Source: Gossypium raimondii
Lineage: Eukaryota; Streptophyta; Magnoliopsida; Malvales; Malvaceae
DNA: 64,000 nt
Direction: 5' to 3'
NCBI RefSeq assembly: GCF_025698545.1
Contig: NC_068575.1
Coordinates: forward strand, 60,769,980 to 60,833,979
Shown here: positions 17,607 through 30,553 of the stretch, one piece after another
Numbering within the stretch: position 1 is the first letter of the stretch
Layout: each line of letters begins with the position of its first letter
The notes under the pieces: model-generated
The model's input: only the letters and a program-made list of their open reading frames with translations
What the model was told of the DNA's origin: nothing
Database searches by the model: none
Position numbers and translations under genes: made by a program

Positions 17607-19534
17607 AACAAAAAAGAATTCAAAGAACAACGGAAAAAAAAACTAAGCCGCCGACGTTGCGGGGTAGGTGGGCGGACGACGGCGGAGAAAGGAAGAAAGA
17701 AATGAAATGAAAAGAATGAAAACGCGGGGTGAACTGGTCAGTCGAGAAAAACGGGGGGTTTTGAAATTTCTTCTTAGTATGATTTTGATTATTATTTTAT
17801 TAATAGATTTTTGGGAAAAATGATTATTTAATTGTTAATATAATGATCTTTTTCTTAATGTGATTAATTGGTTAATTAGTATGAAATGTGGAGCGAAATG
17901 ATTCGTCTTCATAAACAAAGTCAATATGCTGTAAATTTGCACCGTCACATTTCGGGATTTTTTTATCAAATATTTTATAACATGTATACTTTTTTAATTA
18001 TCTTAATTTTAAAAATTATGTAATTTATATTGTAGGTTGGTTTTACCTATTAAATTAATTATATATGACATGCAACTACATGTGTCACAGTTATATTTTT
18101 ATTTATTTTGTAATTTTGTTAAATAATTTGATATGATTATGTATTTTCCTGCGTTCTTGTTTTTCAAAAATAGGATGTCTAACTGTATTTAAATAAAAAT
18201 AAATTTCTTTTATATGTATTTTGACAAGGAATCTTCCAAAAATATAAATTAAGTTGATTTTTCAATTCTTTTATCTAGAAAAATTTTGAAAACAATCTAA
18301 TGATTTTTTGGACCCACAAGAGGAAATACTTATTGCTTTAATCCCAGCCGTTGCTTTTTATTATTCCAAGACAGCCATCCGTTTTTAATTTTTAATTTTT
18401 TCTTTTTCCCCTCAAAATTTAAAACAAAAACAGTTGTATACGCATAGAAAATATAGGCGGATATGCCAATGCATCTAGAAGTTTTTTTGTTTTTTTGGTA
18501 TAACTCAATTTGAGAATTAGGTGTATTCTGATATCTAAATTTTGTAATTAGATCTATTTCAGTCTTTGAATTTAGATTCTATCGAAGATTTGATAATATG
18601 ATTAGTGCTATTGAAACATGATTGGATTGGTCAATCAGACTGATTGAATAAAAAAACTAGAACAAAAATCAACAATTGAATATGTTGAACCGATTTAATG
18701 TTTTTATGATTTTTTAATTAATTATTTAAATCATTGTTGGTCTGATGATTGAATCGATAACCAGTGATTTGACTGAAATCACCAATTTGGTTATTAAAAC
18801 ATCGAATGTAATACTCTAAAATTGTATCACGTCATCGCTAAAAATTTATATAATTTGTTAAAATTTCAAGTATATGGCACAACTTTAGAGTGTCACATCA
18901 TCAAACTTTTTATATTTTTTAATTTTAGAAATAAAATGGATCTAATTGTTAAATTTAAGTGTTAAAGTGAACGTCTAATTATCAAGTTCAAAGGCCAAAA
19001 CTTATATTATCCATTTAATTTGTTGTTTTTACTATTCATGTATAAAATACTAACCCATTAAATATCACTAATTTTGTTTTTAATTTAAATGCATTATATA
19101 TAAACATGCTAGTTGAAGCAAAAATTCATTTACTTATTATAATTATTTTTTGGAAGTCAAACTATACATTGATAAATCCATTAAATAATTATTTGACGGT
19201 CTCATAAGTACTACAATATTATTTTGTTACTATCTAAATTATTATTAATTCTTATTATTAGGTAATACATCTTTTTTGGACGATGCTTAACTATTTGGTT
19301 TGGTTGCAACTTGCACTTAGAATGAGGAGTTGCTCAAAATATTTGACCTATTTTATTGCTGTTTTTTTTTTCTTTCTTTCTTGATGGGTTGGTTGCTTCT
19401 TCTTTTTTTTTTTTTGAAAGCAATGGGACTTGTTAAATTTGAATATAATTTTTAATTTTGTGTTTATATTTACACACATCTCATTACAACGAAAAATAAA
19501 ATAAAATTCCAGAATTTGTTAAAATAAATACATA

Positions 19535-20110
19535 ACGTTTGATTGAATCAAGTTAAATCGAGTCCTATTTTATCATTCTAACTCGATTTAAAAGAATTTC
19601 AAATCGAGTCGAGTGAAATGAAATTCGAGTCAAGTCGAATCGAGTTAAATTATTGGAGTTATATTAAAAATTAAACATGTCAAATTAAAATATTGTTATA
19701 GTATAATTAATGCCATGTTATGGCACATAAATGTGAAATCATATATATTTGAAGACTTTTCATAATAAAATAAAATACTTTAGTATGATAAACTTGAATC
19801 ATTAATTAACTTATTTAAGTCCCAAAATTATTATTTTAGAAAAATTCAATTTTTAACTTTCATTACATATTTTTAATTTTTTAAATATACTTTTCTAAAA
19901 TATAAAATTTGAATTTTTTGTAATTTTGTTGAGAGAGACCAATTTGCTTATTTTTAAAATTGACGGGACCAAAGGATATTACACCAATCTATTATTTGAA
20001 TTATTCGAATTGTAAAATTTAACTCGACTCGAACTCGAAACTCGAATTACTTAATTGAGTTGACTCGAATAACATAAAATTCAATTTTTCAAATTGAATC
20101 GAATTTTACT
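19535..20110. repeat. inverted repeat with 'cgagt' motifs
   Basis: The left edge carries repeated 'tcgagt' words (about 19550-19660) and the right edge the complementary 'actcga' words (about 20015-20110), with a long AT-rich centre. The arrangement is that of a decayed MITE with long inverted ends; exact termini and target duplication could not be fixed. Confidence 0.45.
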
Positions 20111-23100
20111 AAATACATTTACTTTTATTATTAAAATGTGGATAGTAAATTAAAAATAAATTTATCATAAATTGGCATTCTAGAAGCTAGACCACGAAAA
20201 AAAAACATAAAATGAACATACATATGTTTTAATACATTTAATACTTGTGTTTAATATTTTAACTATTTTATATTATATTTGTATCTAGTTAATAAATAAA
20301 TAAACAGAAACAAAATAGTCAAAAGTTTGGTTCGAACACCGAACTCTAACTGCCATCTAAAAACCTTGGCGCAATGTCAGAGGCCTTTAATTTTGCTTAG
20401 TGGAAAACGGATAAATTTAAATTAGGTAATATTAAGGTTTATTATTTGAAACATTAGTAACGGAAATTTTTTTTAATATTACAAGTGATATTAAATAATC
20501 GTCATATATCATTCATCTATTTTTATTTTGTAAATATTAATTTTAATCCAACAGTTTTTTTGTAGAATTAAAATTTTTATTGTCATAATATTTTAATCTA
20601 TATTATGTAAACTCATAATTGAGTTAGGGTCGTGAATCAATGAAGCATCAATTTAGTTAAAAAATTGACAAAAATATTTCTTCTTCTTCTTCTTCTTCTT
20701 TTTAATGATGAAATAAGACAATCGAGTGACTTTAGATTAAATAAATCTTACATGTGATGCACCGAGTTTATCTTCTAACAATAATTTCTTAACAAGGAAA
20801 GCTATGAAACTCAAAAATAGTAAGTTCAACATCATCAGCCGAGCCTAATTTAGCCTCTCTTGGAGTATTCACAAAACTTTCCATTATCATCTCAACGGTA
20901 TCCATGAAGTCACTTTCAACAATAATTTTACTATGATTCATGAATCGAGACACTTCAACTAATATCTTTATATATACAAAATAAGTTATATTTTTATGAT
21001 TTTATATAAAACTGACAAAAACTCAATTATGATGCGATTTGAACCCATAACATAATAAAATTTAAACATTTACCATTTTAACCGATGGTTTATTTTTTTA
21101 TATAGACTTTTAATAAATATATTTACTGAGAATCTACTTAAAGATGTGTAAAACTACTTGAATTTTACGTAAAAAAAGTTTTAACTGTTAAATATATATT
21201 AATAAAGACAATATTTTGATCGATAAAATAAAAAATCGGATCAATTCAAGAATTTATGTGCACGACAAATTTAACTACATTGAAAAATTAATATTTGGGT
21301 TGCTAAAATATTAATCGTATAAAAAGATTATGAGAGTGAGCAAAATTATTTGAGTTCTACATCAATATAAGTATATCTCCTCCGTATTGATTATTTATTT
21401 GAGTCCAATGTACAATGTCATACATAAACTTAAATTTGTATAGTTTTATACGTGACATCATGATTAGATTCAATTTTCACAAATCCCTACATCATTATTG
21501 ACATAACATCAGTTTATGCTTACATATTACATAAATAAATAACTATATTTATCCAATAGAAAAATAAATTAATATATCAATTTATTTAAATGTGTATTTG
21601 AATCAAAATTAAAATTTAACACGATAATTACACAAAAAAATTATATATTGAATCAAAATATATATACACTCAGGCAGTAAATATCCCATAATCTAAAATT
21701 AAATGATTTTGTTTGACAAATAACAAGGAATATTTCCCAATATATGAAAAAAAAAGTAGGTGTGGAATTGGGAAATTGGTTAGAAAATGCAAGCAGACGG
21801 CAGGGCAGGGCGTTGTTAGGTGGAGACGTGGTCAAAGATGAGGATTGAACAAATGAAGCACTCACCAAATACCAAAGTCTTTCAAGGCAGCTTTGCTTTG
21901 TTTAGCATAGCTCAGCTATCCTAATCAAAATCAGCCTAATCTCATTAATACCACTATTAAATAAAAGGGGGTTTACAAAATTCAACATTCCCACCAATCA
22001 AAGTCAACCCCAAATTATTTCCCCAATGAAAAAATAGAAACAAATGAAGTTGTAAAAACATAAAAGAAAGGGAAAAAAAGGTTACCTAAGCTTAAGCCAT
22101 CCCTTCTTTACCTTATTAGTTATTATTCCTACCTCATTTTACCCTTCATTAAGCAAGGTTGAAGCTAGTAAATGCTCTCCTCCCTATTTTTATAATGTTA
22201 TTGGTAATCAATTTTAAATAATATGTTTCTTATTTTTGAGTAATATTTATGTTTTAAATTTGTAATTTTCACACATATATGCGTGCGATAAGATTTGAAA
22301 TTTGTTGTATATTATAAAATTTTGAGTAATTTAACTCCTTTAACATAAATAGGATGGTTTAAGTTTTTATATGATTTGTTTTTAAAGGTTGGTTTAGTGT
22401 TGTTGATGCGGTTGAAAAATATTTTTGAAAAGTTTAGATTGAAAAAAACGTGATTTTGAAAAGTATCATGAAAAAAAAATTGTTTCTTAAGTTTAAAGGT
22501 TTACGATTCGATCTTGATATTACACTTTGAAGACTTAATGAGAATTCCTAAAGAAACACAAGGAGCTATATTAAATGCTTCAAAAATTTGAAAGGCTTAT
22601 TAAGAATATTTAAAAGTTTTGAGGATCTAATTAAAAATTTTAAAAGAATTTAGTGAGGGAAAGCCCTTCGACTCCCATTACCATACGCCGTAGATTTAAT
22701 AATGAAGTTAGAAAGTACAGAGTTCTTTCTTTCTGGAACTTATAATTTGATTTATAAAATAAATTATAAATAATACATATTCGATCAATTAAGACGAGAA
22801 TCAACTCAATGGAAAAGCACAATAAATTGTAAAATAAATATATTTGAATCTAAATTAAAATAAATTTGAGCATAATTCACACATGATAAAATTTAAATTC
22901 AAAATTTTTGAAGAGAACTTATCATTTATGTGTGACGAGACTTCAACTTGAATCATTAAGATTCTGTAACCTCAATCCTACTAATATATATACAATCAAA
23001 ATATCATCAACTAAAATAAATTAACTTAAATGATATTTAAATCTACTAATATTATGATATATAAAATTTAAATACTTTCCACTAATATAAATTATATTTT

Positions 23101-25759
23101 ATATATTAAAATCATATATAAACATAATTCTTACAATATAAATGTAATGCTTTGTATTTTATATAAATTATAAAAATATAAATGTTAGAAAATAATAGAT
23201 CTAGAACTTAAAGGTTTTCTATTTTATTTTGGACTTACTAAAAAATATAAAAATAAAAGCTTGCCCAACCGTCAAAAGCACTTAACTGCAATCCCCCAAG
23301 GAAGAAATCCTGTGTCAAAAAACTTCTAGATAGGCGGAAGTTTTTTAACCCCATCGGTACTGGAATCGATTAAATAATCGAAATTTTATTTCCTCCGTTC
23401 GATTATTAATTTAGTTTTAATTAAATAAATTATATTGAAGATTATAAAATGTAACTTAATTATCAATTTAAATAATATTTTTTGTTCCAAATTATATCAA
23501 AATACGAGTTAATTCATTTTCTCTTTTACTCTAGAATGATGTATGGATAAGTTCAATTTCAACATGTTGAATAAATTGGAACAAATTAAAGACATTTTCT
23601 TTCCTTAAAAAAGAATAATTATTGTTAGCCAACCGTTGACAGGAAGTTGAGTTGATAATTTTCAACCCCATGAGAAAAGGGGTTATCTTTAGGAGAATGG
23701 ACCACGTTTGTTCCTCTGCCTATACACACACGCTGTGTGAAGTGTGAACATTTCTCAGTCACATGGCAAACGCGTGGAACTTCCACTTAATCCTTCCGTT
23801 TCACAACTCCACAAGCTATGGCCATCTAAAAACGTCCAAGGTGTACATGATTTTGAATGCTATTATATTTTTAATTAAGGGTTGAATAAGAGTTATGGAT
23901 AATTTTAAATATTTGATAAAAAAAATAAAATTTAATAAATTAAAGAGGTCTTAATACAGTTGACAAAAATTAAAGTTTTGAATTTTGAATGTACAAATTT
24001 AAGTTCCACGTAAATATGTGCGGATGTTATATTAATTTAATTTATATTAATTAACTAAGATGACTTTTTTTGTGTAATTACATTTTACAAGTTAAATATA
24101 TAATTAAAATATTATAATTATTATTCTAATAATTATATTATCAAATATTATTCTCGTTTAATAAAATATTATTAATATTTTATATATATAATTTAAGTTT
24201 TTTAATTGAAATAATGTAGAATTTTATTTCATTTAGAATAGAATTAGTTTTGCTAAAATTTAAGATAAATTTTATTATAGATAATTAATTTAGTAAAAGT
24301 TATATTTCATACTTTATAATAATTACAGTTAAAGGTGAAAAAGTTATTAGAAAGAGTAAATAACTATTATAGATAAATTTTAGGAGCATTTTACTTAAAT
24401 TAATCTTAATTATAAATAAAACCAGAAACATTAATTGAAAATGTAAAATGAAGTGCTTACTCGTCATGATCATTATTATTGATCTTACATACGACTACGA
24501 CTACGAAAATAAACGAAATCAGTGATGATTGTTTACTTGTATTCATTGCACAACTTGTACAATTGTATGATAGCAACTCTAATATTTGATTTTTTTTCTT
24601 TTTTCTTTTTTGTAGATTAGATTACTATAGTCTCCGTATATTTGACTTATGTGTCATGACATTAATAATATAGAGAAATTTAAAATGTGTACTTCACATA
24701 TTTATGTGCCCCGCAAAGTGGTGGAACCATTGGTAGAGGTTTTGTTAATGCATTAAATGTTGGAGTGTGATTTCAATGTCCCATAACTAATTTCACTTTA
24801 TATATGAGAAAAAGTTATATGTATCCAACGAATTTATTTGATTACTCATCTTATATATTTTGTATTTTATATTTAAATATGGAATAAAGTAAATAAGTTA
24901 AACCTCACAAGGCAATGATGAGGAGTCATTTTAAGTTTAATGCAGGGGAACTTTATAGTCTGTCATAGATAATTAGTGTAGACCCCATCTAATAAAAAGG
25001 GCAAAAATAAAAATAAAGTAGAAATTGATGACCTCCATCATTATGTTGGGAAAAAGAAAAAGAAAAAAAAAATGCCCTTTCCATTACCCTGCCCCCACCT
25101 CACACTCCACGCCTTGGAATAATATTAGTAAAGATTCCATTTATTTTTTGACCTTTATCTTTTCAATTTATAGATGTTGGTTCGTGATGGCAAAATATTG
25201 CAGTTCCCATTTTTCTTTTAATTATTAAATATTTTTTATTCATGCATGTTATATTAATTTTTCATGTACTCATATTTTATCTATGTTTGACGAAAATCAA
25301 TACGATTAGATTGACGAACCGGTAATCTGATCGGTTCAATTTTGAAAACATTAAGATACTTAAGTATATTTGAATTCATGTTCTCTTTATTGTTACGATA
25401 TCAATGATGCTAATTGAGTTACGATAATAATTTTTATTTGTATAAAATTGAATATGTAAATAATTTACGTTATATAAATAAATTTTAAAATATTATTGTA
25501 TTTGATTATTATTTTGTAATTGTAAATCTAAAATGTTTGTTTGATGGAAGCTTTTATATTTTGGTTAATTTGTTTGTTCTATACATAATTGGTGTTTTTC
25601 TCGAGTATAAATATATAATAAATGAATATAATTATTAAAAACAGGTGATAACAAATATTTAATATAAAATCATATTAATTTATTATAATTTTATTTAAAA
25701 GAAAAAATTTATGCTAAGAGTTTCATATGGGATATGATAGTAAAATATAAATGGCATAA

Positions 25760-26145
25760 TGAATTTTTATCCTTCTAATTTTATAAAAAAATTATTTTAG
25801 TTTTCTATTTAATTTTAGTCTCTTTTACTTTTTGGAACTTACATTTATTATCAAATCACCTAAAATGAATAAAAAGTAAAGGTTTCTTTTCACTTTGCTA
25901 GCATGGTATACACGTGAATTGTCATATGAATGACGCGTCTGCATTTAATTAATTTTGTTTTTTAAAATAAAAATTATTAAAATGATAAAAATATATTTTT
26001 TAAAAATTTTAAAAAATTAATTAAACGATAATATATAATTTATATGGCAATCCACGTGTTTACCACTTTAACAAAATTAACAAACCTAAAAATAAATAAA
26101 TTAAGGATTAAAATATATTATAAAATTAGAGGATGAAATAAAAGA
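25760..26145. mobile_element. foldback MITE
   Basis: The left arm (about 25765-25940) contains 'tccttctaattttata' and later 'acacgtgaattgtcatat'. The right arm (about 26030-26145) contains their complements 'tataaaattagaggat' and 'atatggcaatccacgtgt' in the mirrored order. The arms are diverged but clearly co-linear. Non-coding. Confidence 0.65.
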
Positions 26146-26240
26146 AAAATCTTTGACCACAACTGCCTGCTCTCATGTACTTCCTGGCTGACATTGCTTG
26201 CCCCATTAATGAAACATCCGCGGTTCACTTCTTTTAGATT

Positions 26241-26634
26241 AGGTGAAAATATCAAGCAGGTCCCTCTAACATAGTAATCAGATTAAATTACCCTATTTTC
26301 TATTAAATAGATCAATTTAAATATTAGACAATTAAAATGAATAAAATAATGTCATATTTGGATGGAGTTAACATTTAACCTATAAAAAGTAAAATGAAAA
26401 TTACATCTTTCATTCTGAGTTCAACTCTAAATAAAAGATTACATTTGCAAAATCATAAAATCTATATATATATATATATATTAACTTTTTTAAACAATAA
26501 ATGTTAGTTTTATTAAAATTTGAATTTATTCGATTCTTTTTAATAGTATAGGGACTATATTAATCCATTTAATAGTTGAGGGACTAAATTAATAAAATCC
26601 CTATAATGGAGGGAGTTTTCAAGTGCTTTCACCT
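26241..26634. mobile_element. terminal-inverted-repeat MITE
   Basis: The left end 'aggtgaaaatatcaagcagg' followed by 'tccctctaacatag' is mirrored on the right by 'ctataatggagggag' and 'caagtgctttcacctt'. The interior is AT-rich with a (TA)n run near 26465-26482. No coding capacity. Confidence 0.6.
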
Positions 26635-27535
26635 TTTAGATTTTTACTAGGGTGTCGGCCTGTGCTTCTTCTACCCAGTATTATAGCATAAAAAATAATT
26701 TAAATAAACAATGGGTATAACCTTTTTCATACAAAATTTTTACTTCGTCAGATTGGAGAAAAACTATAATCTATATTGGAGGTTTATCGAACACCTGTAA
26801 GTTGTTTTGTCTTTTCACGTTCAGTTTAATCATATAATCAGCTATTTTGTTGGCCTCCCTGGGACAAACAAGGAGCCTTTTTCTCTCCACGTATTTGGCA
26901 TGTTATATGCTATGTCTCCAATGTTATTTGGATTCGGTTTGGACCGTAAATGAAAGTTGAGAATAGACAATAAACTTCAACTTCTTAAAATGATAAAATT
27001 AATAAATTTATGAAATTACGGATTAATATCCTTTATATTCATTATGTCAAGTACTGTATTTCAAATCCAAGTAACGTACGTAGGCCACGTATCCAAATAC
27101 CGAGTCTAAGGAACAAAAACTGTCACCGCTTCATTATTTGTGAAATGCTGCCCATTCACCAAAAGCTAAGACCCAGCCCATTAAACATTACACTTATATG
27201 GGATGGTTTTAATATATGCATATGGATCAAAAATTGGAAATAATAATAATAAAAATAATAATAATAATATTTCAGTAAAACAAGTTATTAATATATGTAT
27301 TTTTATAATTAAAAGAAATTAATGAGATATTTTTATGCCTACAATATAATGTTCTTGTCATTGGACTAAAATAGTGTTAGCTATTAATAAAATTTATTTA
27401 ATTATGATTGGAATACTTTGACTTAAATTTTATTTTGGATAATATAAGATACAAATTATATTGAATTACTTCACTATATTTATATAGTCATGATAGGAAA
27501 ATTAATATAATATTTTTAAAAAATATTTTTATATG

Positions 27536-28095
27536 ATACGATCATCGATTTATTTAAACCATACTCATGAGCAAGTGCATAAATATACTCCCGAAAAATA
27601 AGTGGGTATAGGAAGTCGGTTTATGGGATCTATTTAGTTCTAAATATACTTGAAATTCCTCCATTTCAAATTCGATTTGAACCAAAGATAGGGATCTATT
27701 CGGTTATTAAATGATACATAGTGCGTACACATCAAAACAAGGTATTATAGTAAGAAAAGAATAGATACCTCGGAGACAAAGGATTCATCAACGGATTCTC
27801 TATCCTATCTTTTCTTTTGCCATCTAATTTATTTATGTTCGTTATAGGATAAGAAGACGGTTAGAAATCCTTTATTTTTCAACCCAATCGCTCTTTTGAT
27901 TTTGGAAAAAAATATCTTTTCTTTATCAATATACTGCTTCTTCTACACATTCATGGCTAACCCATAAAGGGAATGCCTAATAATAAGGACTCATAAAAAA
28001 ATCGATAATTTACTCATGAGAAAAACCTTTACCCCATTAGGCACTAATTTCTTTTTAACGTTTAATTAGACCAGGTAATCATTCAAATTGAGAAA
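27536..28095 (-). other. plastid DNA insertion (NUPT): 5' matK and trnK intron
   Basis: On the minus strand the sequence reads as the chloroplast trnK intron upstream of matK, then the matK start. The matK ATG is at 27664 and is followed by the recognisable MEEFQVYLEL start; after a one-base loss near codon 14 the frame resumes as '[19 protein letters not shown]' before plastid similarity stops near 27536. Upstream (27665 to about 28095) the spacer holds the phrases familiar from plastid genomes, for example 'cctataacgaacataaat' and 'gggttagccatgaatgtg' on the minus strand. The frameshift and nuclear surroundings show it is a non-functional transferred copy. Confidence 0.85.
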
Positions 28096-28510
28096 AGTTA
28101 GAAACTTATATCACAATCATTTTATGCATATACCAAAATTTTTTGTAGATGATCGTGTAAGAGTCGGATTATTTCATCCAATGACTGTAAAAACTTATGC
28201 GTACCCAAAAGTTTAGAGAAAGCGAAAGCGGCTAAGGTATCGACAACTTTATTCATTCCTCTATAAATATCCAAAACTACATCACTATAAGTTGAAAGAA
28301 AAGCCCTATTTAGTTATTGCTCTTATACAATTCAATTTATTTATTTTAAAAATAGATATAAAGTTAATTAACTTATTAACAATATGCATTAATTTATGAA
28401 AAAATATCTAGTACATTGTTAGTGAATTTTTTAAACTTTATAAACAATACCAAGGTGATGAAAAAGTGTCATATAAGGTATAATAAATATTAAAAATATA
28501 AATATTGTTT
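28096..28510. other. AT-rich intergenic DNA beside the plastid insertion
   Basis: Plastid similarity fades after about 28095. No gene or clear repeat is recognised up to the inverted repeat that follows. Confidence 0.4.
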
Positions 28511-28950
28511 AGGGAGATCGACTCCTTCGGGATAAGTCTTTAAAGTGTCATCGGGTAGTTGATGCGGCCTTCAACAATCATCGGTATTATCCTAGGGCCC
28601 GAGTTTTGTCTCCCAACTCCGCGGAAAGCCCCAAGAGTTCACGGTGTGGAATTACCTCGTTTGGTGGAAATAATACGTATTTGAAGTGTGTGTAGATAAT
28701 TAATTGGCGAACTCATGCAATATGTGGATTGAAACACCAACCAAGTGGTACCATGTCTCATTGAAAAGACTACTTATGCCTTGGTTGGTGGTTCGATCCA
28801 CATCGCGTGTGACTTCATCAATTAATTATCTACGTATTTTTTAGGTACATACTTTCTCCACCAACCGAGTTGTTCTCACTCCATGAACCTTTAAAGCTCT
28901 CCACGAGATCAGGATGATTATTTGATACACTAGTAATGAAGTTTTTAATT
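28511..28950. repeat. less AT-rich segment containing a long inverted repeat
   Basis: Arms at about 28620-28750 and 28780-28905 are reverse complements with scattered differences. The best part is 'gtagataattaattggcg' through 'caccaaccaag' on the left, mirrored as 'cttggttggtgg' through 'caattaattatctac' on the right, around a loop of about 30 bases. The part at 28511-28620 is unpaired and less AT-rich. A MITE or other foldback element is likely; no product can be named. Confidence 0.65.
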
Positions 28951-30325
28951 TTCGTAAGTAATGTTAAGGTTTTATTACATGTCTTTAAATTGTATTTAAA
29001 TTATTTAAAAATAATAGATATGTAAAAATCTTAACTTCCTTGTGAAGTTAAATTTTTTACCTTCCATGTATCAAATAATTATTTAAAAAAAGAATATAAG
29101 CTTAAACCATTATATAATAATATATAAACAATTTTCATAAAAAAATTAGTAAAATACATTTTAATTAATATTATACTTCTTCACAAATATTAAAATATTA
29201 TATTCTAACATAATTTAGCTATAAAAGAATGTAATATTAAATAATCTTTCATGAAGCATAATAAATATTTAAAAGAATAAAAAAATAAATGATAATTTTT
29301 TAAAATTATTTATGAAATAAAAAATTGTACTAACCCTTTTAATGATAGTATCACCCTACCAAAAAAAAATAGTATCACGCATGGTGAATGCAAACGAAAT
29401 GACTCCTAATATTTTTGCTCAATTTTTACGAAACACGTGGCTGGTGGAACTAGCGAGTAGAATACATGAGTTGTACTCGTTTCCTGAATGGAAGTCTCAG
29501 TATCAGCGACATAAAGTATCTTTTATCTTTCTTTGTTCACCCTGGATTCGTGGGATTTACGACAAACCCCAAATTATGCGTAAGCTCCAAGAAACATATA
29601 TTACTCTTCAATTATTTTTTTATTTACACGTAGCCAAAAATACTTTTAAATTCTTTTTTTTATTTACTCGTTAAACCTACCAAAACAGTTAAACATACTC
29701 AAATTCGCACATTTCAGTTTATTTTAATAATAATATAAACTAAATTAACATTTAATTTATAACAATAATATTAAATTAATTTAATATGATTGGATACAAT
29801 GGTAAAATATATTACACTCTTAAATGACTGGTTCAAATTTAAACATTAAAGACGATATTATTGAAAGTAACAATCATAAACGCTAAATATAAAGGCATAA
29901 ATAATATAAAAAAAACATGTTATAGAATTCATATTTTACTTTCTTAATTAACTTTTGAAAACAAATAAAATATATATTATTGAGTGTTGTTTTTGGTTTT
30001 TATGTTTGGTCAATTTTCACATGTCATAGCATACGTTATAAATATGTTTTTTGGGTCAATAATTAATTGCTTGCGTATGTGTAAAAACATATCACATTCA
30101 AAATTAGGGTAAATAACACAAGTGGTCACCTCATTATTAAATTTATTTATTTTAACTAATAAATAAAAAATTTATAATTTGAGTACCCACGTTACATAAT
30201 TCAATCGTTTTAGTCACTACTGTTAAAATAATAAACAGAAAATTGACATGGATTTTTAAAAATTAAACCCAATATTTAAATTTTCATTTCAAATTTTGTT
30301 TTTAAACCAAAATCGATAAAATTGA
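28951..30325. other. AT-rich intergenic DNA
   Basis: No gene is supported. An open stretch at 29342-29674 translates to a protein-like sequence without a recognisable motif. One end of a MITE similar to that at 12321 ('agggtaaataacacaagtgg') lies near 30105 without a partner end. Confidence 0.4.
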
Positions 30326-30553
30326 AACACGTAACTTTAGCTTTTATTTTTTTTGTTTCACCACCATCAGCATCATTCATAATTTTTGCAACACCAGTTG
30401 AAACATATAGAGGAGCGGTTGTTAGAGAGATCTTAAAGGTTAGTGTCAAAGAAGAAGATGACAATGGGGGCATGGGGGTCTCAACTGATGTTGCAAAGAT
30501 GATGAAGGACGGTGATGATGGTGAAACAAAGAAACCAAAGCTAAAGCCATGTG
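30326..30553. repeat. inverted repeat, ~80-bp arms
   Basis: The left arm at about 30328-30405 ('cacgtaactttagctttta' through 'gcaacaccagttgaaaca') is complementary to the right arm at about 30478-30553 ('tctcaactgatgttgcaa' through 'aagctaaagccatgtg'), with a spacer of about 70 bases. Because of this, each strand shows an open frame encoding similar 'GETKK' peptides; neither looks like a real gene. Confidence 0.7.

Larger units (their letters stand above)
17607..27535. other. gene-free AT-rich DNA
   Basis: Beyond the CPK promoter and GC-rich leader (about 17607-17760), no convincing gene is seen for 10 kb. Contents: 'accggtt' dispersed repeat near 18610-18810, the Tcgagt-rich inverted repeat at 19535-20110, (TTC)n at 20680-20702, less AT-rich islands near 21780-22150 and 23690-23850 with no readable product, foldback elements at 25760-26145 and 26241-26634, and (AAT)n at 27238-27270. 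Confidence 0.5.

Noticed and set aside
20330-20400. tRNA gene suggested by a 'ggttcgaacacc' box
   Set aside because: No cloverleaf or acceptor pairing could be built; at most it is a decayed SINE B box.
29342-29674. 110-codon plus-strand open frame
   Set aside because: It has no recognisable motif, leader or splice signals and lies in AT-rich repeat DNA; it may be a chance frame or an old transposon relic.
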